Below, piece after piece: positions 18,281 through 26,502 of a DNA stretch of 64,000 nucleotides. Source of the DNA: an uncultured Celeribacter sp. (GTDB taxonomy: Bacteria > Pseudomonadota > Alphaproteobacteria > Rhodobacterales > Rhodobacteraceae). The stretch lies in the NCBI RefSeq assembly GCF_963676475.1, contig NZ_OY781106.1, positions 2,294,001 through 2,358,000 on the forward strand. Direction: 5' to 3'. The position numbers and the translations under genes are program-made. The number at the start of each line of letters is the position of its first letter. Within the stretch, counting starts at the first letter, position 1. The notes below the pieces were generated by a model that was not told where the DNA came from, did no database searches, and worked only from the letters and a program-made list of their open reading frames with translations.

Positions 18281-18736
18281 ATGCCTCTTTTGAAATCTTT
18301 GAGCATTGTGTTGGCACTTCTGCCCGCCGCGCTTGCAGCCGCCGATCAACCCACGCGCAGCCCGCATACGAATTACATCCTGCGCTGTGCGGGCTGTCAC
18401 GGGTTCGAGGGCTTGGGGACGACAGAGGGGGACATCCCGGCCTTTCCCGACAGTGTCGGCTACATTGCAGGCACCGAACTGGGCCGCACCTATATGATGC
18501 ATGTGCCTGGCGTGGTCGGAGCCTCACTCAATGATCGGGAGATCGCCGAAGTGATGAACTATGTGCTCGATGTCTGGGGCGAAACCGAGAGTGGCGCTCC
18601 GGCCGCCACCTTCACCGAAGATGAAGTCACCCGCCGCCGCGCCGAGCCGGTGCCCGATGTGGTGGCCTATCGTCGTCTCGTGGTGGATGAACTTTCCTCC
18701 ATGGGGGTGACCGTCGCGGAGTATCCATGGCCTTGA
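18281..18736 (+). CDS. Monoheme cytochrome c, amine dehydrogenase cluster
   Basis: This protein of about 151 residues has a signal peptide ('SLSIVLALLPAALAAADQ') and one heme c site 'CAGCH' in 'ILRCAGCHGFEGLG'; 'TYMMHVPGV' offers methionine ligands. I prefer the ATG at 18281, with GGAAAGG correctly spaced upstream, over the ATG at 18275. It closes the operon. Two consecutive monoheme cytochromes could relay electrons from the amine dehydrogenase to the respiratory chain. The product is not MauG-like. Confidence 0.85.
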   Translation: MPLLKSLSIVLALLPAALAAADQPTRSPHTNYILRCAGCHGFEGLGTTEGDIPAFPDSVGYIAGTELGRTYMMHVPGVVGASLNDREIAEVMNYVLDVWGETESGAPAATFTEDEVTRRRAEPVPDVVAYRRLVVDELSSMGVTVAEYPWP

Positions 18737-19062
18737 GGGGAGGTTCGCGCAAATCGCTAAAGGTGAAGCCGTAGCTGCGTGATACTCTCTTGTGGATTGT
18801 GACGATTTACAGCCATCCTCGTCTTCCAATTCGCGGACAACCATCCAGATGGGTGGACCCCCTCCGCGTCGTGAAGCCGGCATATGCGCAAAGGTGAACG
18901 TCGCGGTCTGAACTTGTCCAAACGGCCAATTCGCACTCTGCTCTGTCGTGAGATTTCCCGACTGTAACGCATTGAGAAGGCGGAGCGGCGCAGGTCAGAA
19001 ATTTATACGCGCTGAAAATTTTCGCCTTGTTTCCTCGCCTTTCCACCATTACACGGGTCGAC
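18737..19062 (+). other. Intergenic region between the mau cluster and tRNA-Ser, nothing recognised
   Basis: About 325 bases. Short open frames on both strands have no family resemblance. No clear intrinsic terminator was found for the amine dehydrogenase operon. The last 100 bases should contain the tRNA promoter, but I cannot point to it with confidence. Confidence 0.5.
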
Positions 19063-19152
19063 GGAGACGTGGCCGAGTGGTCGAAGGCGCTCCCCTGCTA
19101 AGGGAGTAGGCCCGGAAGGGTCTCGAGGGTTCGAATCCCTTCGTCTCCGCCA
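19063..19152 (+). tRNA. tRNA-Ser (anticodon GCT)
   Basis: A 90-base class II tRNA. The acceptor stem GGAGACG pairs with CGTCTCC, followed by discriminator G and an encoded CCA at 19150-19152. The anticodon stem-loop CTCCCCTGCTAAGGGAG places GCT at 19097-19099. A long variable arm ('AGGCCCGGAAGGGTCT') is typical of serine tRNA, and the T-loop reads 'GGTTCGAATCC'. It decodes AGC/AGU. Sequence just downstream carries IS debris, so the site may have served as an integration target. Confidence 0.96.
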
Positions 19153-19392
19153 CTTGACCTTGAAAAATAGGTGTTTTCCTAGGTGGTTCACCTGAGATGA
19201 TGTTCGTCTAGGGAGCGGCGCAGTTACCATTTGGTAATTCTTAACTCAGATAGTAGGCACTTCGACGCTGCTAGCCACTTTCCTACGCCCCTAACGTGGC
19301 TCTCGGGATGAGTGCTCTCATTCAGCTCACAGATGAAGAACAGGGATGCCTCCTGGGCTCATTAAGTCTCGGATCGTTCTCCCGAGGCTACT

Positions 19393-19752
19393 TCATGTCA
19401 ATGTACATCCTGCGATCTTCGGTACTTCAGTTGTCGGGCTCGTCACGATTCGGGCTTCGACGGTCAGCTTTCCCCATAGGGCGCCGCGCAGGAGCTCGGC
19501 GACTTTCGTGGCGGCCTCGCAGAGTTCATCGGCGTCAATTTCGGGCTTGGCTCTGCACAGATACCAATCGCTCCCTGACATCGCATCGGCGGTATCAAAG
19601 CGAAAATCCCAGTAATATCCCTTAACGGCATCTTCTTCGCGCTCGAACCAAAGGTCTTCTCCGACGACTCCGGCGATGCCAATCGCTCTCCAGACTTCCG
19701 GGCGACACTCAGACCCTGCGATGACCTGGATCTGCCCGCCCCATGTTTTTTT
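19393..19752 (-). pseudogene. Start-less open frame of unknown family
   Basis: A minus-strand frame of 119 codons is bounded by a TAG at 19753-19755 and ends at a TGA at 19393. It reads naturally ('WGGQIQVIAGSECRPEVW', 'DLWFEREEDAVKGYYWDFRFDTADAM', 'SDWYLCRAKPEIDADEL') with balanced codons, unlike the shadow frames around it. It lacks a good start: a run of seven T (A on the coding strand) at 19746-19752 abuts the stop, so a frameshift may have cut off the beginning. An internal ATG would give only 62 residues. I do not recognise the family. Confidence 0.4.
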
Positions 19753-19879
19753 CTAGAAGTGCGTCCTGGCGAGGAGTCGGCCAAATCGCAGCACGAACAA
19801 CGGTCTGCTGTCGCCCGTTGACTTAGAAGCCAGACAGCTCAATCTGAACAAGGCAGGTGTCTAGGAAACTAGGGGCACC

Positions 19880-20157
19880 TCAACACGCCGGTCGGGATCG
19901 ATGCGACTACGTTGGACATGATGAAAGAGATTGATCGGGTGTTCACCAAATACCCGTTCTTCGGGTCGCGCCAGATCGCCGCCTATCTGCGCCGCGAAGG
20001 GATATTCTTTGGGCGTCACCGCATTCGCCGACTGATGGCCAAAATGGGCTTGGAGGCGATCTACAAGCGCCCCAGAACCAGCCAGCCGCATCCCCAGCAT
20101 CCGGTCTATCCAAACTTGATCGGCAGACGCCGGACGATGCATATTGGGCGGGCTTAG
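19880..20157 (+). mobile_element. IS3-family transposase (OrfB) N-terminal remnant
   Basis: The frame reads 'VGIDATTLDMMKEIDRVFTKYPFFGSRQIAAYLRREG', 'GRHRIRRLMAKMGLEAIYKRPRTSQPHPQHPVYPNLI', the helix-turn-helix part of IS3-group OrfB before the DDE integrase core. It stops just where the catalytic domain would begin. OrfA is absent. It lies some 700 bases downstream of tRNA-Ser. It is complementary in coverage to the C-terminal IS3 remnant at 6.2-6.46 kb, but I cannot say whether both come from one element. Confidence 0.7.
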
Positions 20158-20356
20158 ACGAGCAAAAAGCAGCATGACCCGAAGGGCAACGAAGTAAAAC
20201 CTAAACCCGATACACCTTAGAAACGCTGCAAACCTGTCCGAAAAACTGGGACCACTTCAAAGTGTCCCGAGAGCCCGTACATATCTACACATACAGCTGC
20301 AATGGATATGAAAATTTCCAGTTGCATTTTCATGAACTTGTGAACATACGAAAGCC

Positions 20357-20770
20357 ATGGGGGACATATTTCTGAATAAGCGGGTTTTGCGTGGCTTATG
20401 GGCCGCCTGCCTTGCTGTTCTCTTGTCCGTCCAGTTCGCAGTCGCTTTCCAGCCCAATGCGCGCGGCGGGATCGTCCTGTCGGACACCGAAGTTCTCCTG
20501 CAGATTTGTAGCACGCCGGGAAATGGCGCCACGCTTGTCTTTGACACGGCGACTGGTGAAATCCGGGACGTGCCATCGGATGATGCGACAGGAGGGGCGG
20601 AGTGTCCTTACTGTGTTGTCGGCGCCGCTTTCTTGGTGTCGGCCTGTGCGCCCCCCGTTTTGCCGGTTGCGCATCATCCGGCAGAGATTGCCCCGTCTGC
20701 GACCGAGGTCCTGTTGGTCGCCCGTCGCGATTTTAGCCGCACCAGCCGCGCACCACCTCTGACGCTCTGA
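20357..20770 (+). CDS. DUF2946-like small protein preceding a copper receptor
   Basis: This 137-residue protein has an N-terminal hydrophobic signal-like segment ('LWAACLAVLLSVQFAVAF'), a 'EVLLQICSTPG' stretch, a 'CPYC' pair ('GGAECPYCVVGAAF') and an Ala/Pro-rich tail. Proteins of this size with LQICT- and CPxC-type motifs are usually classed as DUF2946 and lie next to TonB-dependent or copper genes. The gene is 102 bases upstream of a copper-type receptor, which supports a role in copper handling in the periplasm or membrane. The cysteines could bind metal; that is inference. Confidence 0.65.
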   Translation: MGDIFLNKRVLRGLWAACLAVLLSVQFAVAFQPNARGGIVLSDTEVLLQICSTPGNGATLVFDTATGEIRDVPSDDATGGAECPYCVVGAAFLVSACAPPVLPVAHHPAEIAPSATEVLLVARRDFSRTSRAPPLTL

Positions 20771-20872
20771 TCACATGCCACGCCCGTAAGGGCTTTTCCC
20801 GGACCTGAACCGCTTGTCGGTCACGTCCGGGCCCAAACCATATGACCAGATACCATTCCCAGAGGGACACAC

Positions 20873-22936
20873 ATGACCACTCAACACACGGCGCGCCTCG
20901 GCGCGACCGCTCTTTTGATGAGCACCATCTCGACCCTGGCCTATGCTCAGGATGACATTTTAACGCTTGATACGATCATTGTTGAAGGCCAACAAAGCCT
21001 GGCGCAAACCGCGCAAACCTACGCGTTCGACCCGGCGCTTATGCCGGTGCCTTCCGGTCTCGACGGTGGCGCGCTTTTGTCTTCCGTTCCCGGTGTATCC
21101 GGCAGACGGATGGGCGCACATGGCATCGACATCATCATTCGCGGCATGCAAAAAAATCAGCTCAACGTGATCGACGCAGGTGGCTTTACCTATGGCGGTT
21201 GCCCGAACCGAATGGACCCACCGACCTCCATCGCTGCATTCTATCGTGCGGATAAAGTCATCGTCGAAAAAGGCTACACCAGCGTGACAAACGGGCCGGG
21301 CGGTTCTGGTGGCACGGTGCGCCTTGAGCGCGAGGCCCCGGAGTTCGAACCCGGCAAAATGTTTGCCGGTTCTTTGACCACGGGCGTGAAGTCAAACGGC
21401 AATGGCTATGGCATCGCCGGGACTGTGTCCGCAGATTTGGGCAATGGCTTCTATGCAGAGTTTTCCGGCGAGCGCAAAAGCTCTGACGATTACGAAGACG
21501 GCAATGGCAACGAGGTGCGCAGCGGCTTTACGCAAAAAAGTGCGGGCGTCACCTTTGGTTATGCCACTGACGGTGTAGATCTTGCGCTCGATATCGAAAA
21601 GGACCGTGCCGAAGACGTCAAATTTGCCGGGGCGCAAATGGACAGCCCGCTGTCCGAGACCATGACCTACCGTCTGCGCGGCGGTGTCGATGTCGATGCC
21701 GGACGGCTCACCCGGATCGAAGGGGTGCTCTACAGCTCGAACGTCGATCACACCATGGACAACTATACCCTGCGCACCCCCGCGTCGATGAAGATGCTTG
21801 CGCCGACAACCTCCGATACCGTGGGGGGCAGCCTTGAAGGCCATCTCGATTTCGGCATGACCACCGCCCGGATCGGTGTGGATTATCAGGCCAACACGCG
21901 CCGTGCGCTTGGCTATTCCAGCATGGGAAGCATGCCGATCAACCTCGCTAACCCCTCGTCGCTCAGTTGGCCTGATGTGACCATTGCGCAGCTTGGGGTT
22001 TTCGGGGAGACCGAAACGACACTCAGCACGCACTCCACGTTGAAACTCGGCCTGCGCTACGACCATGTCACAGCGAGTGCGGATGAGGCGAATGTGGCCG
22101 TCGGGTCTTCTTCGACGACGGCCAATGATTATTATCAGATGGTCTATGGCACCGATTTCACCGAGGACAAAACCGAAGATAATTTTGGCGGCCTCATCCG
22201 CTACGAACATCACCTCTCTTCGGGCACGATGGTTTTCGCAGGCCTGTCCCGGTCTGTGCGCACCGCCGATGCCAACGAGCGTGCGTTTTCCCGTGGCATG
22301 AACGGTGTGCCCTCCTATGTGGGCAATCCGGACATCGACCCGGAAAAACACACCCAGCTCGATTTCGGTCTGGAAACCCAAACGGAGACATATAGCCTGA
22401 CCGCCACGGTGTTTTACGACCGGGTCAAAGACTACATTCTTGAGGAGAAAACCGCGTGGCCCGGGGCGATGAGAGGGGTGACGACCTATCGCAATATCGA
22501 CGCAGACCTGGCGGGCGTTGAACTGTCCGGCAGATGGACCCTCGGACAGGTGATCCTGGCGGGGGATATGAGCTACACCTATGGGGCCAACAAGACCGAT
22601 GGCGCTGCTTTGGGACAAATTCCCCCGCTGCAAGGCACGCTGAGCGCGACCTATGATGCAGATATTTGGCAGGCCGGGGCGCGCATCAACTGGGCGTCGA
22701 AACAGGATCGTATCTACACCGTTCTCGATGCGGGCGAGACCCCGGGCTATGCAACACTCGATCTGTTCGGGTCCTATGCGCTGAATGACAGCGTCACGCT
22801 TGTGGCGGGGGTAGATAACGTTTTTGACAAGGGCTATGCGACCCACCTCAACCGCTCGAACAGCTATGACACCTCCGTTGAGCGCGTCAACGAACCGGGG
22901 CGGAATATCTACCTGACGATGCAGGTGCAATTCTGA
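20873..22936 (+). CDS. TonB-dependent copper receptor (OprC/NosA type)
   Basis: This 687-residue outer membrane receptor has a signal peptide (cleavage after 'TLAYAQ'), a TonB-box-like start 'LDTIIVEG', a plug domain (about residues 50-160) and a 22-strand barrel ending in 'YLTMQVQF' with a terminal Phe. Two metal motifs match those described for OprC: CxxxM at 110-114 in 'GGCPNRMDPPTS' and HxM at 293-295 in 'DHTMDN'. Their presence strongly suggests copper import, for example for nitrous oxide reductase or oxidases. A DUF2946-like gene precedes it and forms the probable operon. Confidence 0.88.
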   Translation: MTTQHTARLGATALLMSTISTLAYAQDDILTLDTIIVEGQQSLAQTAQTYAFDPALMPVPSGLDGGALLSSVPGVSGRRMGAHGIDIIIRGMQKNQLNVIDAGGFTYGGCPNRMDPPTSIAAFYRADKVIVEKGYTSVTNGPGGSGGTVRLEREAPEFEPGKMFAGSLTTGVKSNGNGYGIAGTVSADLGNGFYAEFSGERKSSDDYEDGNGNEVRSGFTQKSAGVTFGYATDGVDLALDIEKDRAEDVKFAGAQMDSPLSETMTYRLRGGVDVDAGRLTRIEGVLYSSNVDHTMDNYTLRTPASMKMLAPTTSDTVGGSLEGHLDFGMTTARIGVDYQANTRRALGYSSMGSMPINLANPSSLSWPDVTIAQLGVFGETETTLSTHSTLKLGLRYDHVTASADEANVAVGSSSTTANDYYQMVYGTDFTEDKTEDNFGGLIRYEHHLSSGTMVFAGLSRSVRTADANERAFSRGMNGVPSYVGNPDIDPEKHTQLDFGLETQTETYSLTATVFYDRVKDYILEEKTAWPGAMRGVTTYRNIDADLAGVELSGRWTLGQVILAGDMSYTYGANKTDGAALGQIPPLQGTLSATYDADIWQAGARINWASKQDRIYTVLDAGETPGYATLDLFGSYALNDSVTLVAGVDNVFDKGYATHLNRSNSYDTSVERVNEPGRNIYLTMQVQF

Positions 22937-23013
22937 TCCTTGCGGGCGCGCCAGAGTCTGGCGCGCCCCGTTCCTTTTTTGACTGACCCGCAGGTCAGAT
23001 CACGCAGACCAGA

Positions 23014-24177
23014 TTACGCGGGCACAATCACACCCGGCAAATCATTGACCCGCATCGTTTCACCCGGCTGGAAGTGGATCACGGAGCGGATCGACTTCCC
23101 GGCATGCAAGAGATCGAAGGCCGTGTTGATCTGATCATGGGTCATGTTGTGGGTGATGTAGGGATCGACATCGAAATCGCCACGCAGCCATTCATCGACC
23201 ATCCCCGGCAACTGGCTCCGGCCCAAGACGCCGCCAAAGGCCGACCCGCGCCAGACCCGGCCGGTGACAAGCTGGAACGGACGGGTGGCAATCTCTTCAC
23301 CGGCACCTGCGACGCCGATCACGGTGCATTCGCCCCAACCTTTGTGACAGCATTCCAGCGCCGAGCGCATGACATTGACGTTGCCGATGCACTCAAAGGA
23401 ATAGTCCACGCCGCCATCCGTCATCTCGACGATGATGACCTGAATCGGTTTGGAGAAATCTGCCGGATTGATGCATTCGGTCGCGCCGAGGCTACGGGCC
23501 AGTTCGAATTTGTTCGGGTTGGTGTCGATGCCGATGATGCGCGACGCGCCTTGCATCTTGGCGCCCTGAATGACGGCCATGCCCACAGCGCCGAGACCGA
23601 AAACGGCGACCGTCGCCCCCGCTTCGACCTTGGCGGTGTTGCGCACCGCACCCATGCCGGTCGGGATCGCACAGCCCATAACCGAAGCCTTCGCAAGCGG
23701 CGCCTCTTTCGAGATTTTCGCCACGGCAATCTCCGGCAGAACCGTGTATTCGGCGAAGGTCGAGGTGCCCATGTAGTGATGGATCATCTTGCCCTTGTAG
23801 CTGAACCGCGAGGTGCCATCGGGCATGACGCCCTGACCCTGGGTCTTGCGGATGGTCTGGCACAGGTTGGTTTTGCCGGATTTGATATAGGGGCAGTTCG
23901 GGTCCTCCGGCGTGTAAAGCGGAATGACGTGATCGCCCGGTTTGACGGAGGTGACGCCCGGTCCAAGTTCTTCGACGATGCCGACCGCCTCATGGCCCAG
24001 AACGGCGGGGAAAAGCCCCTCGGGATCAGCGCCCGACAGGGTGAACATATCGGTGTGGCACAGGCTGGTGGTGACGATGCGGATGAGGACTTCGCCTTCC
24101 TTGGGACCGTCCAGGTCGATCTCTTCGATTTCGAGCGGACGGTTGGCTTCCCAAGCAACGGCAGCGCGGATTTTCAT
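23014..24177 (-). CDS. Class III alcohol dehydrogenase / S-(hydroxymethyl)glutathione dehydrogenase with altered structural zinc site
   Basis: This zinc-type medium-chain dehydrogenase has 387 residues from the ATG at 24177. The catalytic zinc ligands are present: Cys40 in 'TSLCHTD', His62 in 'GHEAVG' and Cys169 in 'VMGCAIPTG'; the Rossmann motif is 'GLGAVG'. 'KTNLCQTIR' and 'MPDGTSRF' are class III hallmarks. The structural zinc loop, normally C-x2-C-x2-C-x7-C, reads Asp92, Cys95, Ile98, Cys106, so two of four ligands are lost. A Zur-like operator lies about 35 bases upstream. I infer a zinc-economical paralogue of formaldehyde-detoxifying AdhC/FrmA. Confidence 0.9.
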   Translation of the reverse strand: MKIRAAVAWEANRPLEIEEIDLDGPKEGEVLIRIVTTSLCHTDMFTLSGADPEGLFPAVLGHEAVGIVEELGPGVTSVKPGDHVIPLYTPEDPNCPYIKSGKTNLCQTIRKTQGQGVMPDGTSRFSYKGKMIHHYMGTSTFAEYTVLPEIAVAKISKEAPLAKASVMGCAIPTGMGAVRNTAKVEAGATVAVFGLGAVGMAVIQGAKMQGASRIIGIDTNPNKFELARSLGATECINPADFSKPIQVIIVEMTDGGVDYSFECIGNVNVMRSALECCHKGWGECTVIGVAGAGEEIATRPFQLVTGRVWRGSAFGGVLGRSQLPGMVDEWLRGDFDVDPYITHNMTHDQINTAFDLLHAGKSIRSVIHFQPGETMRVNDLPGVIVPA

Positions 24178-24204
24178 AGTGGTTCTCTCTGTTAAATTGT
24201 GATC

Positions 24205-24228
24205 CTGCAATGTTATAGTATCACCTCG
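24205..24228 (-). promoter_or_regulatory. Candidate Zur operator upstream of the alcohol dehydrogenase
   Basis: The core GTTATAgTATcAC at 24212-24224 is an imperfect palindrome. Over 21 aligned positions it shares 16 with the operator between hisI and cobW, including AATGTTATA followed by TAT and AC. It sits 35-50 bases upstream of the dehydrogenase ATG and 80-95 bases upstream of the divergent glxA-type gene. The resemblance to alphaproteobacterial Zur boxes is from memory. Confidence 0.6.
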
Positions 24229-24305
24229 GGCGATCTACTGGTGCGATCCCGCCCATTTGGCCAAACACCGGGCCGTGCTGGCCACATTCGGGGAACCACG
24301 ACACG

Positions 24306-25328
24306 ATGACGACAGATCAAGACCTTGCTCCCAAGATAGACCAGCGACGACAGGTGGCTCTGATCGTCTACCCCGGCTTCAAGACATTGGAGGCGACAGG
24401 CCCTCTGAGTGTTCTAAGCTATGCGTCGCAGCATCTTTCCGCCGCCGGACATGCGGGCGGCTATGACGTGACCATCGCGGCCCCCACCGCTGGTCCGATC
24501 CCCTCCGACACTCTGATGTCACTCAATGCCACGGTCGCGCTCGATGATCTCGGCGCCCCGGAGACGGTTCTGATCGCGGGGGCTGCCAAGATCGAAGAGG
24601 TGCTTCGCACAGAAGACAGGTTGGTGGACTGGTGTCGGGAGAACGGACGTGATGTCGCCCGTTTCGCCGCCTTATGTACCGGCTCTTTCTTTCTGGCCGA
24701 GGCTGGGCTTCTGGACGGCCAGAGCGCCGCGACCCACTGGAACTATGCCGACAGGCTGCGCCAACGGTTTCCAAAGCTGCAGGTGGACCCCGACGCGATC
24801 TTTGTGCAGGCGGGTAATTTCTGGACCTCCGCCGGTGTGACGGCGGCGATTGACCTGACCCTGGCCTTTGTCGAACAGGACTACGGGCGCGACATCGCCC
24901 TGGCCGTGGCGCGCGACATGGTGATGTACCTCAAACGACCGGGCGGGCAATCGCAGTTCAGCACCTTGCTGGCCGGGCAAATGTCGGGGACGAGCCGAAT
25001 GAGCGACGTGTTGAACTGGATGAGCGAGCGGCTGGATCACCCGCTGACGCTCGACGAAATTGCCAGCGCACAGGGTATGAGCGTGCGCAGCCTGTCGCGG
25101 GCGTTTACGTCGGAATTCGACGCCTCGCCGATGACCATGCTGGAAGGCCTGCGCTGTGACCGCGCGAAGGCTCTTCTGCTCGACACTGAGCAGCAGCTCA
25201 AAAGCGTCGCCTATAAGGCCGGATTCCAATCGGACGAGCAGATGCGCAAAGCCTTTCGCCGCCGGTTTTCCCTATCTCCGCGCGAGTATCGCGCCCGGTT
25301 TGCGACGGCGGGGTTCGAGCGCACTTAA
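24306..25328 (+). CDS. GlxA family transcriptional regulator (DJ-1/PfpI plus AraC HTH)
   Basis: This 340-residue protein has an N-terminal DJ-1/PfpI-like domain (about residues 12-190, with 'ALCTGSFFLAEAGLLDGQSAATHW' holding the nucleophile-elbow region) and a C-terminal AraC-type double helix-turn-helix ('LTLDEIASAQGMSVRSLSRAFTSEF' and 'LKSVAYKAGFQSDEQMRKAFRRRFSLSPREYR'). GlxA-type regulators often sense amine or amino-acid-derived compounds. It is divergent from the zinc-poor dehydrogenase and may share its intergenic operator. Its end overlaps the convergent DUF1826 gene by 4 bases. Confidence 0.9.
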   Translation: MTTDQDLAPKIDQRRQVALIVYPGFKTLEATGPLSVLSYASQHLSAAGHAGGYDVTIAAPTAGPIPSDTLMSLNATVALDDLGAPETVLIAGAAKIEEVLRTEDRLVDWCRENGRDVARFAALCTGSFFLAEAGLLDGQSAATHWNYADRLRQRFPKLQVDPDAIFVQAGNFWTSAGVTAAIDLTLAFVEQDYGRDIALAVARDMVMYLKRPGGQSQFSTLLAGQMSGTSRMSDVLNWMSERLDHPLTLDEIASAQGMSVRSLSRAFTSEFDASPMTMLEGLRCDRAKALLLDTEQQLKSVAYKAGFQSDEQMRKAFRRRFSLSPREYRARFATAGFERT

Positions 25329-25972
25329 TGCATGTATGTGCCCTCCGCCTCTTCCGCAGGGTCCTCCACAGGGTCGAGCACCAACAGGAGCCGCGTCTCC
25401 CCCGTTCCGGCAATCGGCGGCGAGCGGTGCAACAGGCTTGAGAGCGGCGTTTCAGGCCAGCGCGTACCACGCAAGACAATCGGCGCGCCGGTCGGCACCG
25501 TAAGGATCTGCGCCGGATCTTGGCCGTTCTCAGACAGACCGTATTGCGTGCCTGTCCCGCGATAGGTGCAGACCAGCCGGGCCTTTACGGCGTCAATATG
25601 GAACTTGCGACAGGCATTCGTGTCAACGACATCAAGCCGCAGCCGCAGGTACTCCGCCTGCATGACATTGGCAAAAATCACCGCCAGCGCAGAGGCATCT
25701 TCGATCAACATGTCGCGCTCCGGGCACTCCGGCGTCCCGCACTGGCATGCCACGTTCAACAGCGCATCACAGACAGCATCGGACCGCAAGATCAGCCGCG
25801 CCTTGGGCAATTGCTCCGGCGGCAAGGCCTCGATCCAGTTTTGAAAACGCGGCAGCGGATTCCGCTGCCAGATCGCCGCGGCGCAGGCCGGTTCGTGAAT
25901 GTCCAAAAGGCCTTTGGGCGTGGAGACGACCGAGGTGCAATCGGTGAGGCCGAGATTGTTTTCGAGGAGCAT
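25325..25972 (-). CDS. DUF1826 protein, last gene of the putative zinc-starvation operon
   Basis: This 215-residue protein reads as DUF1826: 'FQNWIEALPPEQLPKARLILR', 'YLRLRLDVVDTNACRKFHIDAVKARLVCTYRGTGTQY' and a C-terminal 'LLLVLDPVEDPAEE'. The 'CRKFHxD' and 'TYRGxGTQ' blocks suggest a metal-dependent oxygenase-like fold, but no activity is known to me. Comparative genomics has linked DUF1826 to Zur-regulated COG0523 GTPases, which fits its place at the end of a cobW-thrS operon. The gap to the previous gene is 30 bases. Confidence 0.8.
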   Translation of the reverse strand: MLLENNLGLTDCTSVVSTPKGLLDIHEPACAAAIWQRNPLPRFQNWIEALPPEQLPKARLILRSDAVCDALLNVACQCGTPECPERDMLIEDASALAVIFANVMQAEYLRLRLDVVDTNACRKFHIDAVKARLVCTYRGTGTQYGLSENGQDPAQILTVPTGAPIVLRGTRWPETPLSSLLHRSPPIAGTGETRLLLVLDPVEDPAEEAEGTYMH

Positions 25973-26002
25973 AGAGCGGTCTTTCCGGGGTGGTGTGGTG
26001 GT

Positions 26003-26476
26003 TTACGGTTGGTAGGGCAAGGACGAATGATGCAGCACGATGCGCATCTTGCCGGCCGCATCCTTTTTGTAGCCAAAGCTCTTGTCGACCGTGGTGACCG
26101 AGCCGTCCTTGTTCGTCAGTTTGATCCAGCCCATCCACATGGCGATGTCGCCCTGAATGAAGCTCGCCGAGGTGATCCGCTCCATCGCGCGCCAGCCCAT
26201 GATCGCAAAGCCATTGTCGAGCGGGTACTCTTCGGAATGGCCGCAGAAATAGGCCAAAGCGCCCGCTTTCGTCGGGCGAAACGTCTGCGCTCCGCTGGCC
26301 ATCGTCGGTTTGAACAGCACCGGGCCGAGGTTATAGCCGTAGTACTCATCGAGATTGGCGGAGGCCACCTCGCGTGCGGCGTCGATACCGCCCTCTTCGA
26401 AAGCTTTCGAGATGGCGATCTTGCCCTCGCCCCAGGTGATGAGAGCGGTTTCGATGTCGTCTTGGGTGATCTGCAT
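26003..26476 (-). CDS. NTF2-like protein often mislabelled phosphoribosyl-AMP cyclohydrolase
   Basis: From the ATG at 26476 this 157-residue protein reads 'MQITQDDIETALITWGEGKIAISKAFEEGG', 'VLFKPTMASGAQTFRPTKAGALAYFCGH' and ends 'MRIVLHHSSLPYQP'. It has the size and cone-like pattern of SnoaL/NTF2 domains. Homologues in marine alphaproteobacteria carry the name phosphoribosyl-AMP cyclohydrolase, probably by neighbourhood with hisI, but no HisI zinc motif is present. It lies 26 bases after the DUF35 gene. A role in zinc limitation is inferred from the operon only. Confidence 0.65.
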   Translation of the reverse strand: MQITQDDIETALITWGEGKIAISKAFEEGGIDAAREVASANLDEYYGYNLGPVLFKPTMASGAQTFRPTKAGALAYFCGHSEEYPLDNGFAIMGWRAMERITSASFIQGDIAMWMGWIKLTNKDGSVTTVDKSFGYKKDAAGKMRIVLHHSSLPYQP

Positions 26477-26502
26477 GGGATAGTCCTCTGTGTGATCTTG
26501 TC

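Noticed and set aside
20815..20860. Short inverted repeat CCCGGAC/GTCCGGG before the copper receptor gene
   Set aside because: Seven-base arms in GC-rich DNA are expected by chance, and there is no T run or known regulatory element to support a terminator or riboswitch.
26003..26476. Naming the NTF2-like gene phosphoribosyl-AMP cyclohydrolase
   Set aside because: None of the HisI motifs (DCDxD, CHxGxxSC) is present. The real hisI is at 31331-31804.
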